Below, piece by piece: positions 16,535-24,770 of a DNA stretch of 64,000 nucleotides (positions within the stretch are counted from its first letter, which is position 1; the number at the start of each line of letters is the position of its first letter). Under the pieces are notes generated by a model that saw only the letters and a list, made by a program, of their open reading frames with translations, made no database searches and had not been told where the DNA came from. The position numbers and the translations under genes were made by a program. The DNA is from an uncultured Oscillospiraceae bacterium (GTDB lineage Bacteria; Bacillota; Clostridia; Oscillospirales; Ruminococcaceae), in assembly GCA_934481355.1 (NCBI GenBank), contig CAKSPH010000005.1, positions 44,438-108,437 of the forward strand, given 5' to 3'.

Positions 16535-17968
16535 GTGGGCGTTGAGATTAAAAGCGAACACGTTGACATAAACGGTACTTCCGTCCTGCTCGTTTCAGTG
16601 CGCGGAGGAAGCGCCGTTATCGGCACCTGCTCCGCAGGATACGGAGCAAAGCGCGGAGACACATCAGCACAGACCAGGCTGTTCTACATCGGAAACAATC
16701 CGGCAATAGAGATACTCTGTCCCAACCACGGCAGCAAGAATTCCGACAAGCTGATCTCACTGTGCGGCGGATACTCGTTCATGGACGAAGATATCCATGA
16801 TAAGCTTTCGGAGAGCCTTACAAAACTGAACCGCGGAGATTCGCTCACCGCAGGTCTGCATGACGTATTTGCGCTGCTCCCCGAGGGCGTTTACACGGTC
16901 TACATAAGCGACTACTACCCCACGGACGGAGCGGGCAATTTCTTCTGGGGTGCGTATAACCTTACGCACGAAATACACGGAACTGCCGAGCACGACCGCA
17001 CCATAGGAAAAGACAAAACCTATCGTCCCTGTTTCCTTATACCGGGAGCTCCGCTTGATACCTACGACTCCAAGATACTCAGCACGACCAATGAGGCAAT
17101 CAAATCACGTACTATTCAGGGCATCGTGTATCATCTGTCCGGACTTCACTCCGTGCTGTTAAAGGGACATCACGGCGCCGTTTCCTGCGTTGACAAAAAG
17201 CTCCCGTTCAGGTGCGCCGTCATTGAAAAGATAACCGAACCATATACCGATATTTTCATGCCGCCTGCCGCCGCTCCGGCTCCGGCAGAAAACACGGAAG
17301 CTCCGGCAGACGCTCCGGAGAACGCAGAGCAGGAAACCGCACCGCAGCCGAAGCCGGTTGAGATACCGGAGCCGGAAGGTATAACCGGATTCCGCAGCGC
17401 TTCCACAAAGATCCCGCTGGAACTTATGCCGCGCGATATGCTGAAGCTCCTTGTAGAAACACGCACGGAGTACAAACCCGACCATTACAAGTCGCTTGTA
17501 AAGAAGCTGAGCACTGTCCGGAAAAAGACATTCAGCAACAAGCTGATAGCCCGTCCGGTTCTGGAAACTTGTGAACAGATGCCGGACTGCGAAATGATGG
17601 AATCAGTCTTTGCAGTGCAGAAACTCACGCAGCAGCAGCTTGACGCGCTGCTCGCCGGAGAGACCGAGTGCAACGGCGAGATAATTATTTCTCCGAACTT
17701 CTATTCCAGCATAGTGACCGCCTGCAACTTCCTGCAGTATTCAAATCCTAAGAAGTTCATAGACTTCTCGCTGAATATACTCGATAATCCGGAGCTGTAT
17801 GCAACGCATGAGTACATCGCAAACAGAATTTCGCGCGTCACCAGCAAAGAGGTTTACTCATATTTCAAGAATGTCGCCGCCAACCGCGAAACGGCAGAAG
17901 AAAAGCTGCTCCCCATTGCAGAAAGGTACATTTCTTACTACGAGAAGCAGCAGAACAGCGAACAATAA
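16535..17968 (+). CDS. Hypothetical protein, Pro/Ala/Glu-hinged two-part cytosolic protein
   Basis: A 477-residue protein with no recognised family. The N-terminal ~235 residues are a mixed alpha/beta region rich in Gly, Asp and aromatic residues. A Pro/Ala/Glu linker follows (about 245-285: PPAAAPAPAENTEAPADAPE). The C-terminal ~190 residues are helical and charged, reminiscent of a tetratricopeptide/HEAT-like packing domain without clear repeats. There is no signal peptide or membrane segment. The start is GTG at 16535 with GGGAGG upstream; no better ATG exists nearby. It is co-transcribed with the YcxB-like membrane protein 15 bp upstream and ended by a strong terminator, so the two may act together at the membrane. 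Confidence 0.6.
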   Translation: MGVEIKSEHVDINGTSVLLVSVRGGSAVIGTCSAGYGAKRGDTSAQTRLFYIGNNPAIEILCPNHGSKNSDKLISLCGGYSFMDEDIHDKLSESLTKLNRGDSLTAGLHDVFALLPEGVYTVYISDYYPTDGAGNFFWGAYNLTHEIHGTAEHDRTIGKDKTYRPCFLIPGAPLDTYDSKILSTTNEAIKSRTIQGIVYHLSGLHSVLLKGHHGAVSCVDKKLPFRCAVIEKITEPYTDIFMPPAAAPAPAENTEAPADAPENAEQETAPQPKPVEIPEPEGITGFRSASTKIPLELMPRDMLKLLVETRTEYKPDHYKSLVKKLSTVRKKTFSNKLIARPVLETCEQMPDCEMMESVFAVQKLTQQQLDALLAGETECNGEIIISPNFYSSIVTACNFLQYSNPKKFIDFSLNILDNPELYATHEYIANRISRVTSKEVYSYFKNVAANRETAEEKLLPIAERYISYYEKQQNSEQ

Positions 17969-17974
17969 AATTAT

Positions 17975-17999
17975 AGGAGGCTTTTTACAGCCTCCTTTT
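17975..17999. terminator. Bidirectional terminator
   Basis: Stem AGGAGGCT / AGCCTCCT with a T-rich loop and trailing TTTT. It serves the unknown pair on + and the dUTPase transcript on - (convergent). Confidence 0.85.
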
Positions 18000-18000
18000 C

Positions 18001-18495
18001 TTATTTATTGGTTGTAGATCCAAACCCGCCGTTTCTGACGCCGTCTGCGTCGTCGTCAACGGTGATTCCATACTCCGTGAATATACCCTGCGCGAAGCCT
18101 GTTCCTGCGGGGATCTCAAGCGTCTTGCCCTCGTTGGAGTCATTGGTTATCTTGATGAAAATGTGCCCCTCGTTGTCGGAATCTGAATAATCGCTGTCGA
18201 TTATCCCGACCGTGTTGTTGAGCTGAAGACGGTACTTGAAACCAAGCCCGCTCCTCGGATAGATTTTCAGGACCCAGCCATGCTCTATCAGCGCCCGGAT
18301 TCCAGTGGGAACCTTCGCGGTTTCTCCAGGGGCGAGGGTTATCGCATACGGCGCATAGAAATCATATCCCGCAGAGCCTGCTGTCGCACGGTGCGGCAGC
18401 TTTATGCCGTTGTATATCTCCTCGGCATCCGGACGGTCGCAGCCCTCTCTGAACTGCTTTATACTTACTTTCTCGAATTTTGCTATTCTTTTCAT
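18001..18495 (-). CDS. dut: Deoxyuridine 5'-triphosphate nucleotidohydrolase
   Basis: Hydrolyses dUTP to dUMP and pyrophosphate, keeping uracil out of DNA and feeding dTMP synthesis. The 164-residue protein has all five trimeric dUTPase motifs: RATAGSAGYDFYAP, PRSGLGFK, NTVGIIDSDYSD (catalytic Asp), FAQGIF and the C-terminal RNGGFGST that closes over the nucleotide. The start at 18495 has GGGAGG upstream; an extended reading would overlap nrdG. It lies 10 bp after nrdG in the order nrdD-nrdG-dut, a coherent deoxynucleotide supply operon. Confidence 0.94.
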   Translation of the reverse strand: MKRIAKFEKVSIKQFREGCDRPDAEEIYNGIKLPHRATAGSAGYDFYAPYAITLAPGETAKVPTGIRALIEHGWVLKIYPRSGLGFKYRLQLNNTVGIIDSDYSDSDNEGHIFIKITNDSNEGKTLEIPAGTGFAQGIFTEYGITVDDDADGVRNGGFGSTTNK

Positions 18496-18505
18496 GGTGC
18501 CTCCC

Positions 18506-18994
18506 TTAATCAAAAAGTACTACCTTGCCAAGCCTGAGTGTTTCCTGAACGTCAATAACACGCTGATTTGAGCTTCCCTTCCAGTGAAGCTTTGGGTCGC
18601 GTACTGCCTCAACATAGGGACCGTCAACGACAACATCAAGATAGGGTATTATCTCAAGATCCTGAATATTCTCCCAAAGATAGCCTGTATACAGCCATAT
18701 CGTCTTTTCCGGAAGCGTTTCGCGGACTTTCTTCGCAAGACGTGTTATTTCCATGCGGTTATGCGTGTGAAGCGGGTCTCCGCCGCTGAACGTTATTCCG
18801 CTGATATAATCCGCCGAGAGTTTTTCAAAAAGCTCCCGCTCAGCCGCTTCGTCAAATGGTATCCCGCCGTCAATGTCCCATGTTATCGGGTTATGACAGC
18901 CGCGGCAGCGGTGCTCGCAGCCTGCAACCCAGAGAACGGTGCGGAGTCCGTCGCCGTTCAGCATATCGTCAGTCGTTATATTATGGTAGCGCAT
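18506..18994 (-). CDS. nrdG: Anaerobic ribonucleotide reductase activase (radical SAM)
   Basis: Radical-SAM enzyme that generates the glycyl radical in NrdD. The 162-residue protein has the [4Fe-4S]/SAM motif CEHRCRGC near residues 26-33 and the SAM-binding ITFSGGDPLH segment. It lies 20 bp downstream of nrdD on the same strand and upstream of dut, so it is co-expressed and should share the NrdR-like control region ahead of nrdD. Length and motif order are normal for NrdG. Confidence 0.95.
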   Translation of the reverse strand: MRYHNITTDDMLNGDGLRTVLWVAGCEHRCRGCHNPITWDIDGGIPFDEAAERELFEKLSADYISGITFSGGDPLHTHNRMEITRLAKKVRETLPEKTIWLYTGYLWENIQDLEIIPYLDVVVDGPYVEAVRDPKLHWKGSSNQRVIDVQETLRLGKVVLFD

Positions 18995-19014
18995 ATTACT
19001 GGTTCACTTTCATT

Positions 19015-21135
19015 TTACATACTCTTTCTGTCTGCGATCTCAGCCATTTTCGCAGCGTTAAGGCGCGTGTCGCCCTTTACTCTTGAATAGCTCAGGTAGC
19101 CGTTCATTCGGTCTATCTTGGTGAGATTGCTGCTGCCGCACCTGGGGCATACGTCCATTTCAAGCTGCTGATATCCACAGTCGTCGCAGTAAGCAAGCGA
19201 GAGATTTACACCCTCATAGAATCCCTTTTTCATCGCGCGGCGCACCAGCGTCTCCACGGCGCCCTTGTTGTAGTCAATGGGATAGCGGACGTACTGTATC
19301 TTTCCGCCGTTGAACATATCCCAGAAACGCTGCTCCTTGTCCTGCTTCTGTATTGGCGTGATATCCTCAGTGACATGACAGTGGAAACTGTTGCTTACAT
19401 ACTCGCGGTCGGATACGTTCTCGACTATACCATATTTCTTCCGGAACTGCTTTATCTGAAGTCCGCATAGATTCTCTGCGGGAGTGCCATATATCGCATA
19501 GAGGTGTCCGTCCTCTTTCTTAAAATCGTTGATACGCTTGTTGATGAATTCCATGACCTTGAGAGAGAAGCTGCCATCCTCAACAAGAGACTTCTTGTCT
19601 GCAAGCTCCTCAAGCTCGTTGAGCGCCGTGATTCCAAAGGAAGCGGTCGCGGATTTCAGCAGCGGCTTTATCTTGTCGTGGATACCAAGGTGTCCGCCAA
19701 GGAATCCCCCCTCGCAGTATGCCAGCGGATTGGTGCTTGCCTTCATCTCGCCGAGATAATCGTAGGTGCGTATGTGTATCTTTCTGATGAGGTTAAGGTA
19801 ATAGTCCAGTACCTCAAAGAAATCCCGGCTCTCCTGCTGGGCCTTTGCGTAGATCATCGGCAGATGGAGCGATACCGCGCCGATGTTGAATCTTCCTACA
19901 AAGACCGGCTTGTCATTCTCGTCAGCGGGCTCCATGCCGCCCCTCTCAAACCACGGAGAAAGGAACGCGCGGCAGCCCATAGGGCTGATTATCCTGCCGT
20001 ACTTCTTGTAAACGGAGGCAACGTAGCCGTCTCCGGAAAGGCTCAGCCAGTCGGGATACATCGCCTTCTGGCTGCACTCGATACCGGCTCTGAACACGTC
20101 CTCCAGAGGCTTTCCCGGGCCGTGGAGATTCTCGTCATAAAGGAAAACGATTTTCGGGAAGAGCACAGGTTTCTTGCAGTTCTTCTTGCCCTGACCCTTA
20201 CGGCGGACGTCCAGCATGGTAATGCTCGCCATCTTTGCGAATCTTCCGGTGCCGGTGCCGGCGGTCATGGTGATGAACGGATAATCTCCGCGGCTGGAGC
20301 TTACAGAATTGAACTTGTACTCCCAGCCCTGGAAGCCCTGCTCAAAATCCACCTTGACATCAGCCATCGCCTCGCGCTCTGAAATCTCATCGGAGAGTCC
20401 AAGGCTCTTATAACGGTCGTACTGCTTCTTGTAGGATTTCTCTGCGTACGGCTCCAGAAGGAGATCAACGCTCGGCACGGTGAAGCCTCCGTACTGCTGG
20501 CTGGCTGCGGACAGCGTGATATCTCCGATGACATCGAATGCTACCGCAAGGGTCTTTGGCTCGTTGTACCAGAGATTTCCCATCTCAAAGCCGCCCTCAA
20601 GCACACTCTTTACATCGAACAGGCAGCAGTTCATCGTGTCCCGGCGGGCGCTCATGTCGTGTACGTAGATGTAGCCATCCCGGCACGCCTGAAGCTCCTC
20701 GGTGGTCATAAAGAACTTCTGATAAAGCTCCTTGTTGAGCTCGTTGAAAATCAGGCTTCTCTTGGTGGAAACCAGCGCAGAATCTGTATTGGAGTTCTCC
20801 TTGTCGCCGATATACATGATGGACTGGCTCTTCTTGTAAACCTCGTCCAGCATACTTACGAAATCTTGCTTATAGTTGCGGTAGTCCTTGTAGCTCTTTG
20901 CAACGGCGGGATTTGTCGCCTCCAGCGCGCCCTCGACTATGTTGTGCATCTGCGCGATGGTTATTTCCTCAGTTCCGAGAGCCTCCGCCTTTTCTTTAAC
21001 AAACTTGCAGATAAAGTCAATTTCCTCGGGCTTAAAGGTGTACATCACCCTGGTGGCTGATTTATTTACCGCATTCACCACCTTCTGAACGTTGAATTCT
21101 TCCTTGGTGTTGTCTTTCTTTATGACCCGTATCAT
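19015..21135 (-). CDS. nrdD: Anaerobic ribonucleoside-triphosphate reductase (class III)
   Basis: Reduces ribonucleoside triphosphates to deoxy forms under anaerobic conditions using a glycyl radical. The 706-residue protein begins with an ATP-cone allosteric domain (about 1-95), followed by the glycyl-radical barrel. A C-terminal zinc site is seen (CDDCG near 655 and CPRCG near 664), then the glycyl radical loop RMNGYLSYSR with Gly near 678. Key catalytic Cys residues in the barrel are likely those around MNCCLF and SPMGCRAFLSP. It heads the operon nrdD-nrdG-dut. Upstream lie a good promoter and two NrdR-box-like palindromes. Confidence 0.95.
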   Translation of the reverse strand: MIRVIKKDNTKEEFNVQKVVNAVNKSATRVMYTFKPEEIDFICKFVKEKAEALGTEEITIAQMHNIVEGALEATNPAVAKSYKDYRNYKQDFVSMLDEVYKKSQSIMYIGDKENSNTDSALVSTKRSLIFNELNKELYQKFFMTTEELQACRDGYIYVHDMSARRDTMNCCLFDVKSVLEGGFEMGNLWYNEPKTLAVAFDVIGDITLSAASQQYGGFTVPSVDLLLEPYAEKSYKKQYDRYKSLGLSDEISEREAMADVKVDFEQGFQGWEYKFNSVSSSRGDYPFITMTAGTGTGRFAKMASITMLDVRRKGQGKKNCKKPVLFPKIVFLYDENLHGPGKPLEDVFRAGIECSQKAMYPDWLSLSGDGYVASVYKKYGRIISPMGCRAFLSPWFERGGMEPADENDKPVFVGRFNIGAVSLHLPMIYAKAQQESRDFFEVLDYYLNLIRKIHIRTYDYLGEMKASTNPLAYCEGGFLGGHLGIHDKIKPLLKSATASFGITALNELEELADKKSLVEDGSFSLKVMEFINKRINDFKKEDGHLYAIYGTPAENLCGLQIKQFRKKYGIVENVSDREYVSNSFHCHVTEDITPIQKQDKEQRFWDMFNGGKIQYVRYPIDYNKGAVETLVRRAMKKGFYEGVNLSLAYCDDCGYQQLEMDVCPRCGSSNLTKIDRMNGYLSYSRVKGDTRLNAAKMAEIADRKSM

Positions 21136-21179
21136 TATCCTCTGACATTCCTTTCGTTTAGCAATGCAATATGATTAGT

Positions 21180-21216
21180 ATTCCATATATAGCGCTTCAT
21201 ATTCTATATCTAGTAG
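21180..21216 (-). promoter_or_regulatory. Tandem NrdR-box-like sites
   Basis: Two 16-bp sites at 21180-21195 and 21201-21216, separated by 5 bp (21 bp centre to centre). Read on the - strand they are GCGCTATATATGGAAT and CTACTAGATATAGAAT, each matching the NrdR consensus ACACTATATATAGTGT at 11 of 16 positions by my alignment. The first overlaps the predicted transcription start of nrdD, as expected for repression. Confidence 0.55.
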
Positions 21217-21226
21217 CATTATATCT

Positions 21227-21255
21227 ATAATAGCACTTTTTCTTGTATAAGTCAA
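21227..21255 (-). promoter_or_regulatory. Promoter of nrdD-nrdG-dut
   Basis: On the - strand: TTGACT, 17-bp spacer, TATTAT, about 90 bp upstream of the nrdD start and abutting the NrdR-like sites. Confidence 0.65.
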
Positions 21256-21472
21256 CCCATTATCGGGGATATGCTATTTTTAAATAGTAGAAAAGAAACA
21301 CGAAAATTTGTGCGGAATTACCGTTGACAGGCGCAAACCGCGCAGCTATGCCATGTAACGCATTTTCATGAAAAATGCGCAAAAAAAATCCCGAACGGGA
21401 CACATCAGACCTGCCGAACATGGTACGGCAGGCGGTGTATATTCCCCATTCAGGACGCTTTTCTATATCTGT
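21256..21472. other. Non-coding interval with several small palindromes
   Basis: No gene seen. Palindromes present are CGCATTTT-CATG-AAAATGCG-like at about 21359-21380, TCCCGAACGGGA at about 21391-21402, and CCTGCCG-N9-CGGCAGG at about 21411-21433. They do not match a riboswitch I recognise and none has a clear T run. Confidence 0.5.
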
Positions 21473-21638
21473 ATAAGGTCACCTCTAAAAACCTTGTTTG
21501 AGTGAAAATGTGTATAGCACACCGCCTGCTTCAGAAAACCTCCTCGTAAGGCATACAGCCTTACTTCGTCGGCTTTCATCGCATTCGGCGCACTCTACCC
21601 ATTTTCACTTTTCAAACCGATTTTTAAAGGTTCCCATA
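21473..21638. repeat. Long-hairpin element, subfamily B, copy 3 (inverted)
   Basis: Runs in the opposite sense to copy 2. It has termini AAGGTCACCTCTAAAAACC and AACCGATTTTTAAAGGTT, the inner palindrome GTAAGGC-ATACA-GCCTTAC and the CCCATTTTCACTTTTC arm. It ends only 2 bp before the upp stop codon (that is, just 3' of upp). Confidence 0.8.
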
Positions 21639-21640
21639 AA

Positions 21641-22273
21641 TTACTTGGTGCCGTAGAGTCTGTCGCCGCAGTCGCCGATGCCGGGAACGATGTAGAGGTT
21701 CTCGTTAAGCCCCTTGTCGATAGCGCCGGTGATGATGTCAACGTCAGGGTGAGCCGCCTGGACTGCCTTGACGCCCTCCGGGCAGGTAATGATGCACATG
21801 AACTTGATCTGCTTTGCGCCTGCATTCTTTACGATGTTGATAGCCTTGATGGCGGAACCGCCGGTTGCAAGCATAGGATCAAGAATGATGACCTCGCGGT
21901 TTGCGATATCAAACGGAAGCTTGCAGTAATATTCGTGCGTGGTGTTGCCGTTTACCTCGTCGCGATAAAGTCCGATGTGACCCACCTTAGCCGCAGGAAC
22001 CAGCGCCAGGGCGCCCTCCATCATGCCAAGACCAGCTCTCATTATCGGAACGAACGCGACCTTTCTGCCGCTGATGATGTTGGAGTCAGCCAGACCCAGC
22101 GGAGTCTCGATCTGAACCTGCTTTAAAGGGAGATCGCGTGTTGCCTCATAGCACATGAACATTGCTATCTCCTGAACCAGTTCGCGGAACTCCTTCGCGC
22201 CGGTGTTCTTATCTCGCAGAAGGGAAATCTTATGCTGAACCAGCGGGTGATCGCAGACGATTACGTTACTCAT
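21641..22273 (-). CDS. upp: Uracil phosphoribosyltransferase
   Basis: Converts uracil and PRPP to UMP in pyrimidine salvage. The 210-residue cytosolic protein has the family start ([18 protein letters not shown]), the PRPP loop [13 protein letters not shown] and the C-terminal uracil-binding hood [15 protein letters not shown]. It lies 2 bp downstream of rpiB in a two-gene operon; ribose 5-phosphate from RpiB is the PRPP precursor, so the pairing makes metabolic sense. A hairpin repeat begins right after its stop codon and could act as its 3' end structure. Confidence 0.96.
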   Translation of the reverse strand: MSNVIVCDHPLVQHKISLLRDKNTGAKEFRELVQEIAMFMCYEATRDLPLKQVQIETPLGLADSNIISGRKVAFVPIMRAGLGMMEGALALVPAAKVGHIGLYRDEVNGNTTHEYYCKLPFDIANREVIILDPMLATGGSAIKAINIVKNAGAKQIKFMCIITCPEGVKAVQAAHPDVDIITGAIDKGLNENLYIVPGIGDCGDRLYGTK

Positions 22274-22275
22274 TA

Positions 22276-22710
22276 TTACTTTTCCTCCAGCTTCATTATC
22301 TTTTCAACGCGGCGCGCATGGCGTCCGCCCTCAAATTCGGTTTCAAGGAATATATCGGTTATCTCTGCCGCAAGGCCTGCACCGATAACTCTGCCGCCCA
22401 TGCACAGCACGTTCGCATCGTTGTGCAGGCGGGTGTATTTTGCGGAATACCAGTCGCCGCAGAGCGCCGCGCGTATTCCCTTTATCTTGTTTGCGGAGAT
22501 GGAAATGCCGACGCCGGTGCCACAGATAAGAATGCCCTTGTCAGCTTCGCCGGAAACCACCTTTGCGCAGGTTTTTTCGGCGATATCCGGATAATCAACG
22601 CTCTCGCCATTACAGCCGCAGTCGATGAACTGAACGCCCTTTTCTTCAAGGTGCCTGATGATCTCGCACTTGAGCGCATAGCCGGCGTGATCTGAACCGA
22701 TAGCTATCAT
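22276..22710 (-). CDS. rpiB: Ribose-5-phosphate isomerase B
   Basis: Interconverts ribulose 5-phosphate and ribose 5-phosphate. The 144-residue RpiB/LacAB-type protein has the start [14 protein letters not shown], active-site CGTGVGIS (catalytic Cys) and the phosphate-binding [15 protein letters not shown] at 22710 is preferred; a GTG lies one codon upstream with closer spacing to GAGG and could also be used. First gene of the rpiB-upp operon, with a near-consensus promoter directly upstream. Confidence 0.94.
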   Translation of the reverse strand: MIAIGSDHAGYALKCEIIRHLEEKGVQFIDCGCNGESVDYPDIAEKTCAKVVSGEADKGILICGTGVGISISANKIKGIRAALCGDWYSAKYTRLHNDANVLCMGGRVIGAGLAAEITDIFLETEFEGGRHARRVEKIMKLEEK

Positions 22711-22743
22711 CACTGATACCTCTTTTCAAAAGAATATATTATC

Positions 22744-22772
22744 ATTATACAACAAATCTTTGCTTTGGTCAA
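22744..22772 (-). promoter_or_regulatory. Promoter of rpiB-upp
   Basis: On the - strand: TTGACC, 17-bp spacer, TATAAT, about 34 bp upstream of rpiB. Confidence 0.75.
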
Positions 22773-22792
22773 TAGCTTTTTTGATTATTTCA

Positions 22793-22825
22793 AAAAAAGA
22801 GCGCCGCAAGCGCAGCGCCCTTTTC
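22793..22825 (-). terminator. Rho-independent terminator after RNHCP gene
   Basis: On the - strand GGGCGCTGC-GCTT-GCGGCGCTC followed by TTTTTTT. Confidence 0.85.
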
Positions 22826-22838
22826 AATATTTTACCGT

Positions 22839-23264
22839 TTATTTCAGTGAGCCCTGACCTCCCATAAGCGCGGTGAGCTCTTCTATCCGCTCTATCGGGA
22901 AAGGCGGCTCGCACAGCGGTTTCAGCGCTATGCTCATCAGCTTCATGGGATTATCGTCAGCGGCTGTGCGGTTGCCTGAAAACGCTCCGCAGCGCCGGCA
23001 GCGGTGTATTATCGCCCACTCGCCGCTTTTCCTGACCCAGACTGCAACAGGCTCCATTATCCCTCCGCAGTCGGAAGCGCGGTCGCCCGGCTCGTTATCA
23101 ACGTGCAGGCTGGAAAGACAGTTCGGGCAGTGATTCCTGTGGCTGCTTCCCGCGCCCTCCGGCACAACGGTTCTCCCGCATACGCGGCAGGTGAATACGT
23201 CATTGCACGGGTGAGTCTTATAATATCCCTTTTCGTAGAGCTTTCTCTTATTTTCACGGTTCAT
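22839..23264 (-). CDS. RNHCP-domain zinc-binding protein
   Basis: A 141-residue protein of the RNHCP family, named for the motif RNHCPNC seen here (SSHRNHCPNCLSS). Paired Cys motifs occur (FTCRVCG, HCPNC, DCGG, HRCRRCG), which should form one or two zinc ribbons. Family function is not established; binding of nucleic acid through zinc ribbons is a guess. It is separated from tsaB by 139 bp and ended by its own terminator, so it may have its own promoter. The interval contains a CCGGGAGG / CCTCCCGG hairpin (23306-23336) without a T run. Confidence 0.8.
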   Translation of the reverse strand: MNRENKRKLYEKGYYKTHPCNDVFTCRVCGRTVVPEGAGSSHRNHCPNCLSSLHVDNEPGDRASDCGGIMEPVAVWVRKSGEWAIIHRCRRCGAFSGNRTAADDNPMKLMSIALKPLCEPPFPIERIEELTALMGGQGSLK

Positions 23265-23403
23265 TTCGTGTCCTCCATACGTTCGTCCGAAGTTAATTCA
23301 GAACGCCGGGAGGAATGCTGTCCGCAGACCTCCCGGTCAGCGAACAATCTCCATTGTAAAGTTAGTCAAACAAATTCTCCTTGTGTCAGTAGTTCAAAAC
23401 AGT

Positions 23404-24096
23404 TTATTCAGTTACGGGCTTTCCCTCGCGCGCCAGTCTCTCGCGCTCTGCCTGAGGCAGCCTGAGATAGCTCGGCATGAGCGCCGCCGGGTCGATGAGC
23501 TCCCTGCCCTGCGCCGCAAGGCAGACTCCGCTGCCGCGCTGGAATCTCAACTGATAGGGCGCAAGCTCGTATTTTTCCTCCGTGGACTTATGCGCAAGCT
23601 CCGCGCCGTCACCTGCGAGAATTATCCTGCCCGACATGGATTCAAGCTCCCTGGCGAGCTCCTCCAGACGGATCGCGCGGTCGGCGCACAGGCGGGTTAT
23701 AACTCCGCCCTCGCTGCGGAAAACGGCATTGTAGACCTGCCCGCAGCGTGCGTCCATACAACAGGCTATCGTGCCGTCAATACCCGGGAAATTGTATGCA
23801 ATAGCCTCCAGCGAGGAAACAGGGATACATTTCTTGCCTGCTCCGTAGCACATTCCCTTGACGGTGGAAACGCCTATGCGGAGCCCGGTGAAAGAACCCG
23901 GACCCACAGTCACGGCCGCCGCGTCAAGATCGGTGATGGTAACTCCCGCGCACTTCATCATGCTCTCTATCATCGGGAGAAGCGTCTGGGAATGCGTGTG
24001 CTTCGTGTTCAGAAACTGATCTGCGATTATCCTCCCGGAATCGTCCATCAGCGCGCAGCCAGCGCTTATCGCGGAGCTGTCTATGCCTAAAATCAT
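23404..24096 (-). CDS. tsaB: tRNA threonylcarbamoyladenosine biosynthesis protein TsaB
   Basis: Partner of TsaD and TsaE in making t6A37 on ANN-decoding tRNAs. The 230-residue ASKHA-fold protein has the family start MILGIDSSAISAGCALMD, the THSQTLLPMIE segment and VGPGSFTGLRIGVSTVKG. It lies 20 bp downstream of tsaE. Neither TsaC nor TsaD is in the window. The C-terminal part is degenerate as usual for TsaB, which is not catalytic but holds the complex together. Confidence 0.92.
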   Translation of the reverse strand: MILGIDSSAISAGCALMDDSGRIIADQFLNTKHTHSQTLLPMIESMMKCAGVTITDLDAAAVTVGPGSFTGLRIGVSTVKGMCYGAGKKCIPVSSLEAIAYNFPGIDGTIACCMDARCGQVYNAVFRSEGGVITRLCADRAIRLEELARELESMSGRIILAGDGAELAHKSTEEKYELAPYQLRFQRGSGVCLAAQGRELIDPAALMPSYLRLPQAERERLAREGKPVTE

Positions 24097-24116
24097 CTTA
24101 TCACTCCCTCAGCGTA

Positions 24117-24770
24117 TCACAGATACGTCTTGTTTTCAAGCTCATTCCAGTAGGGCTTCATGCCGCGGCTTTCCATATAGTGCGTGAACGTGTCCGCGTT
24201 TTCTGCGGAAATGCGCGGCTCCGTCCAGAGCGCGCCGCAGCCCTCGCAGATACGGACGGTTTCCCCGGTCTGCCTTACAGTGGAGCGGGAGACCTCGTTA
24301 CTGCCGCACAGCGGGCAGACGATATGTCCGCTGACCTTTATGCGCCGCTCGCTCTCGCCGGATTTCTCAATGCGTATCTTCAGTATGGCGCGGGCGCTGT
24401 CGCCGGAAAGCTCCTGCTCCAGCCCCTCGATGTTCTCGCTCCATTCCGCTGCGATTATTCCGCCCCGGTCAAGGTAATCCAGAAATCCGATGGCATACAG
24501 GTCGTCGTAGCTGTCTATCCGGTATAGGTCAAAGTGGAACAGCGGCAGTCTGCCCTCGGTGTACTCGTTCACCAGCGCAAAAGTCGGGCTGGTCACCGGA
24601 TCGGTTATGCCGAGAACCGCGGCAATCCCCTTGGTAAAGGTGGTCTTTCCGGCGCCCATGTCTCCCTCATAGAGGATTATATCCCCCGCCCGGAGCTGGG
24701 TTGCGATCTCAGCGGCTATACGCGCGGTGTCCTCCGGGCTGTTCGAGGTGTACTCAACGTATTCTTCCAT
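24117..24770 (-). CDS. tsaE: TsaE ATPase with C-terminal zinc-ribbon extension
   Basis: P-loop ATPase needed for multiple-turnover t6A synthesis. Residues 1-145 are a normal TsaE, with Walker A EGDMGAGKTTFTKG, the conserved SPTFALVNEY, and HFDLYRIDSYDDLYAIGFLDYL. The protein then continues for about 70 residues with CPLCG (near 153) and CEGCG (near 178), the two knuckles of a zinc ribbon, and a charged tail. Bacterial TsaE is usually about 150 residues, so this is a fusion or extension. The start codon shares one base with the fhs stop (TGATG), so it is translationally coupled to fhs. tsaB follows. Confidence 0.92.
   Translation of the reverse strand: MEEYVEYTSNSPEDTARIAAEIATQLRAGDIILYEGDMGAGKTTFTKGIAAVLGITDPVTSPTFALVNEYTEGRLPLFHFDLYRIDSYDDLYAIGFLDYLDRGGIIAAEWSENIEGLEQELSGDSARAILKIRIEKSGESERRIKVSGHIVCPLCGSNEVSRSTVRQTGETVRICEGCGALWTEPRISAENADTFTHYMESRGMKPYWNELENKTYL

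Noticed and set aside
21256..21472. Riboswitch upstream of nrdD or downstream of upp
   Set aside because: The palindromes do not fit any riboswitch architecture I recognise and the region lies upstream of the nrdD promoter, not in its leader.
23265..23403. Terminator after tsaB
   Set aside because: The CCGGGAGG / CCTCCCGG hairpin has no T run on the - strand; read-through into the RNHCP gene cannot be excluded, so no terminator is called.
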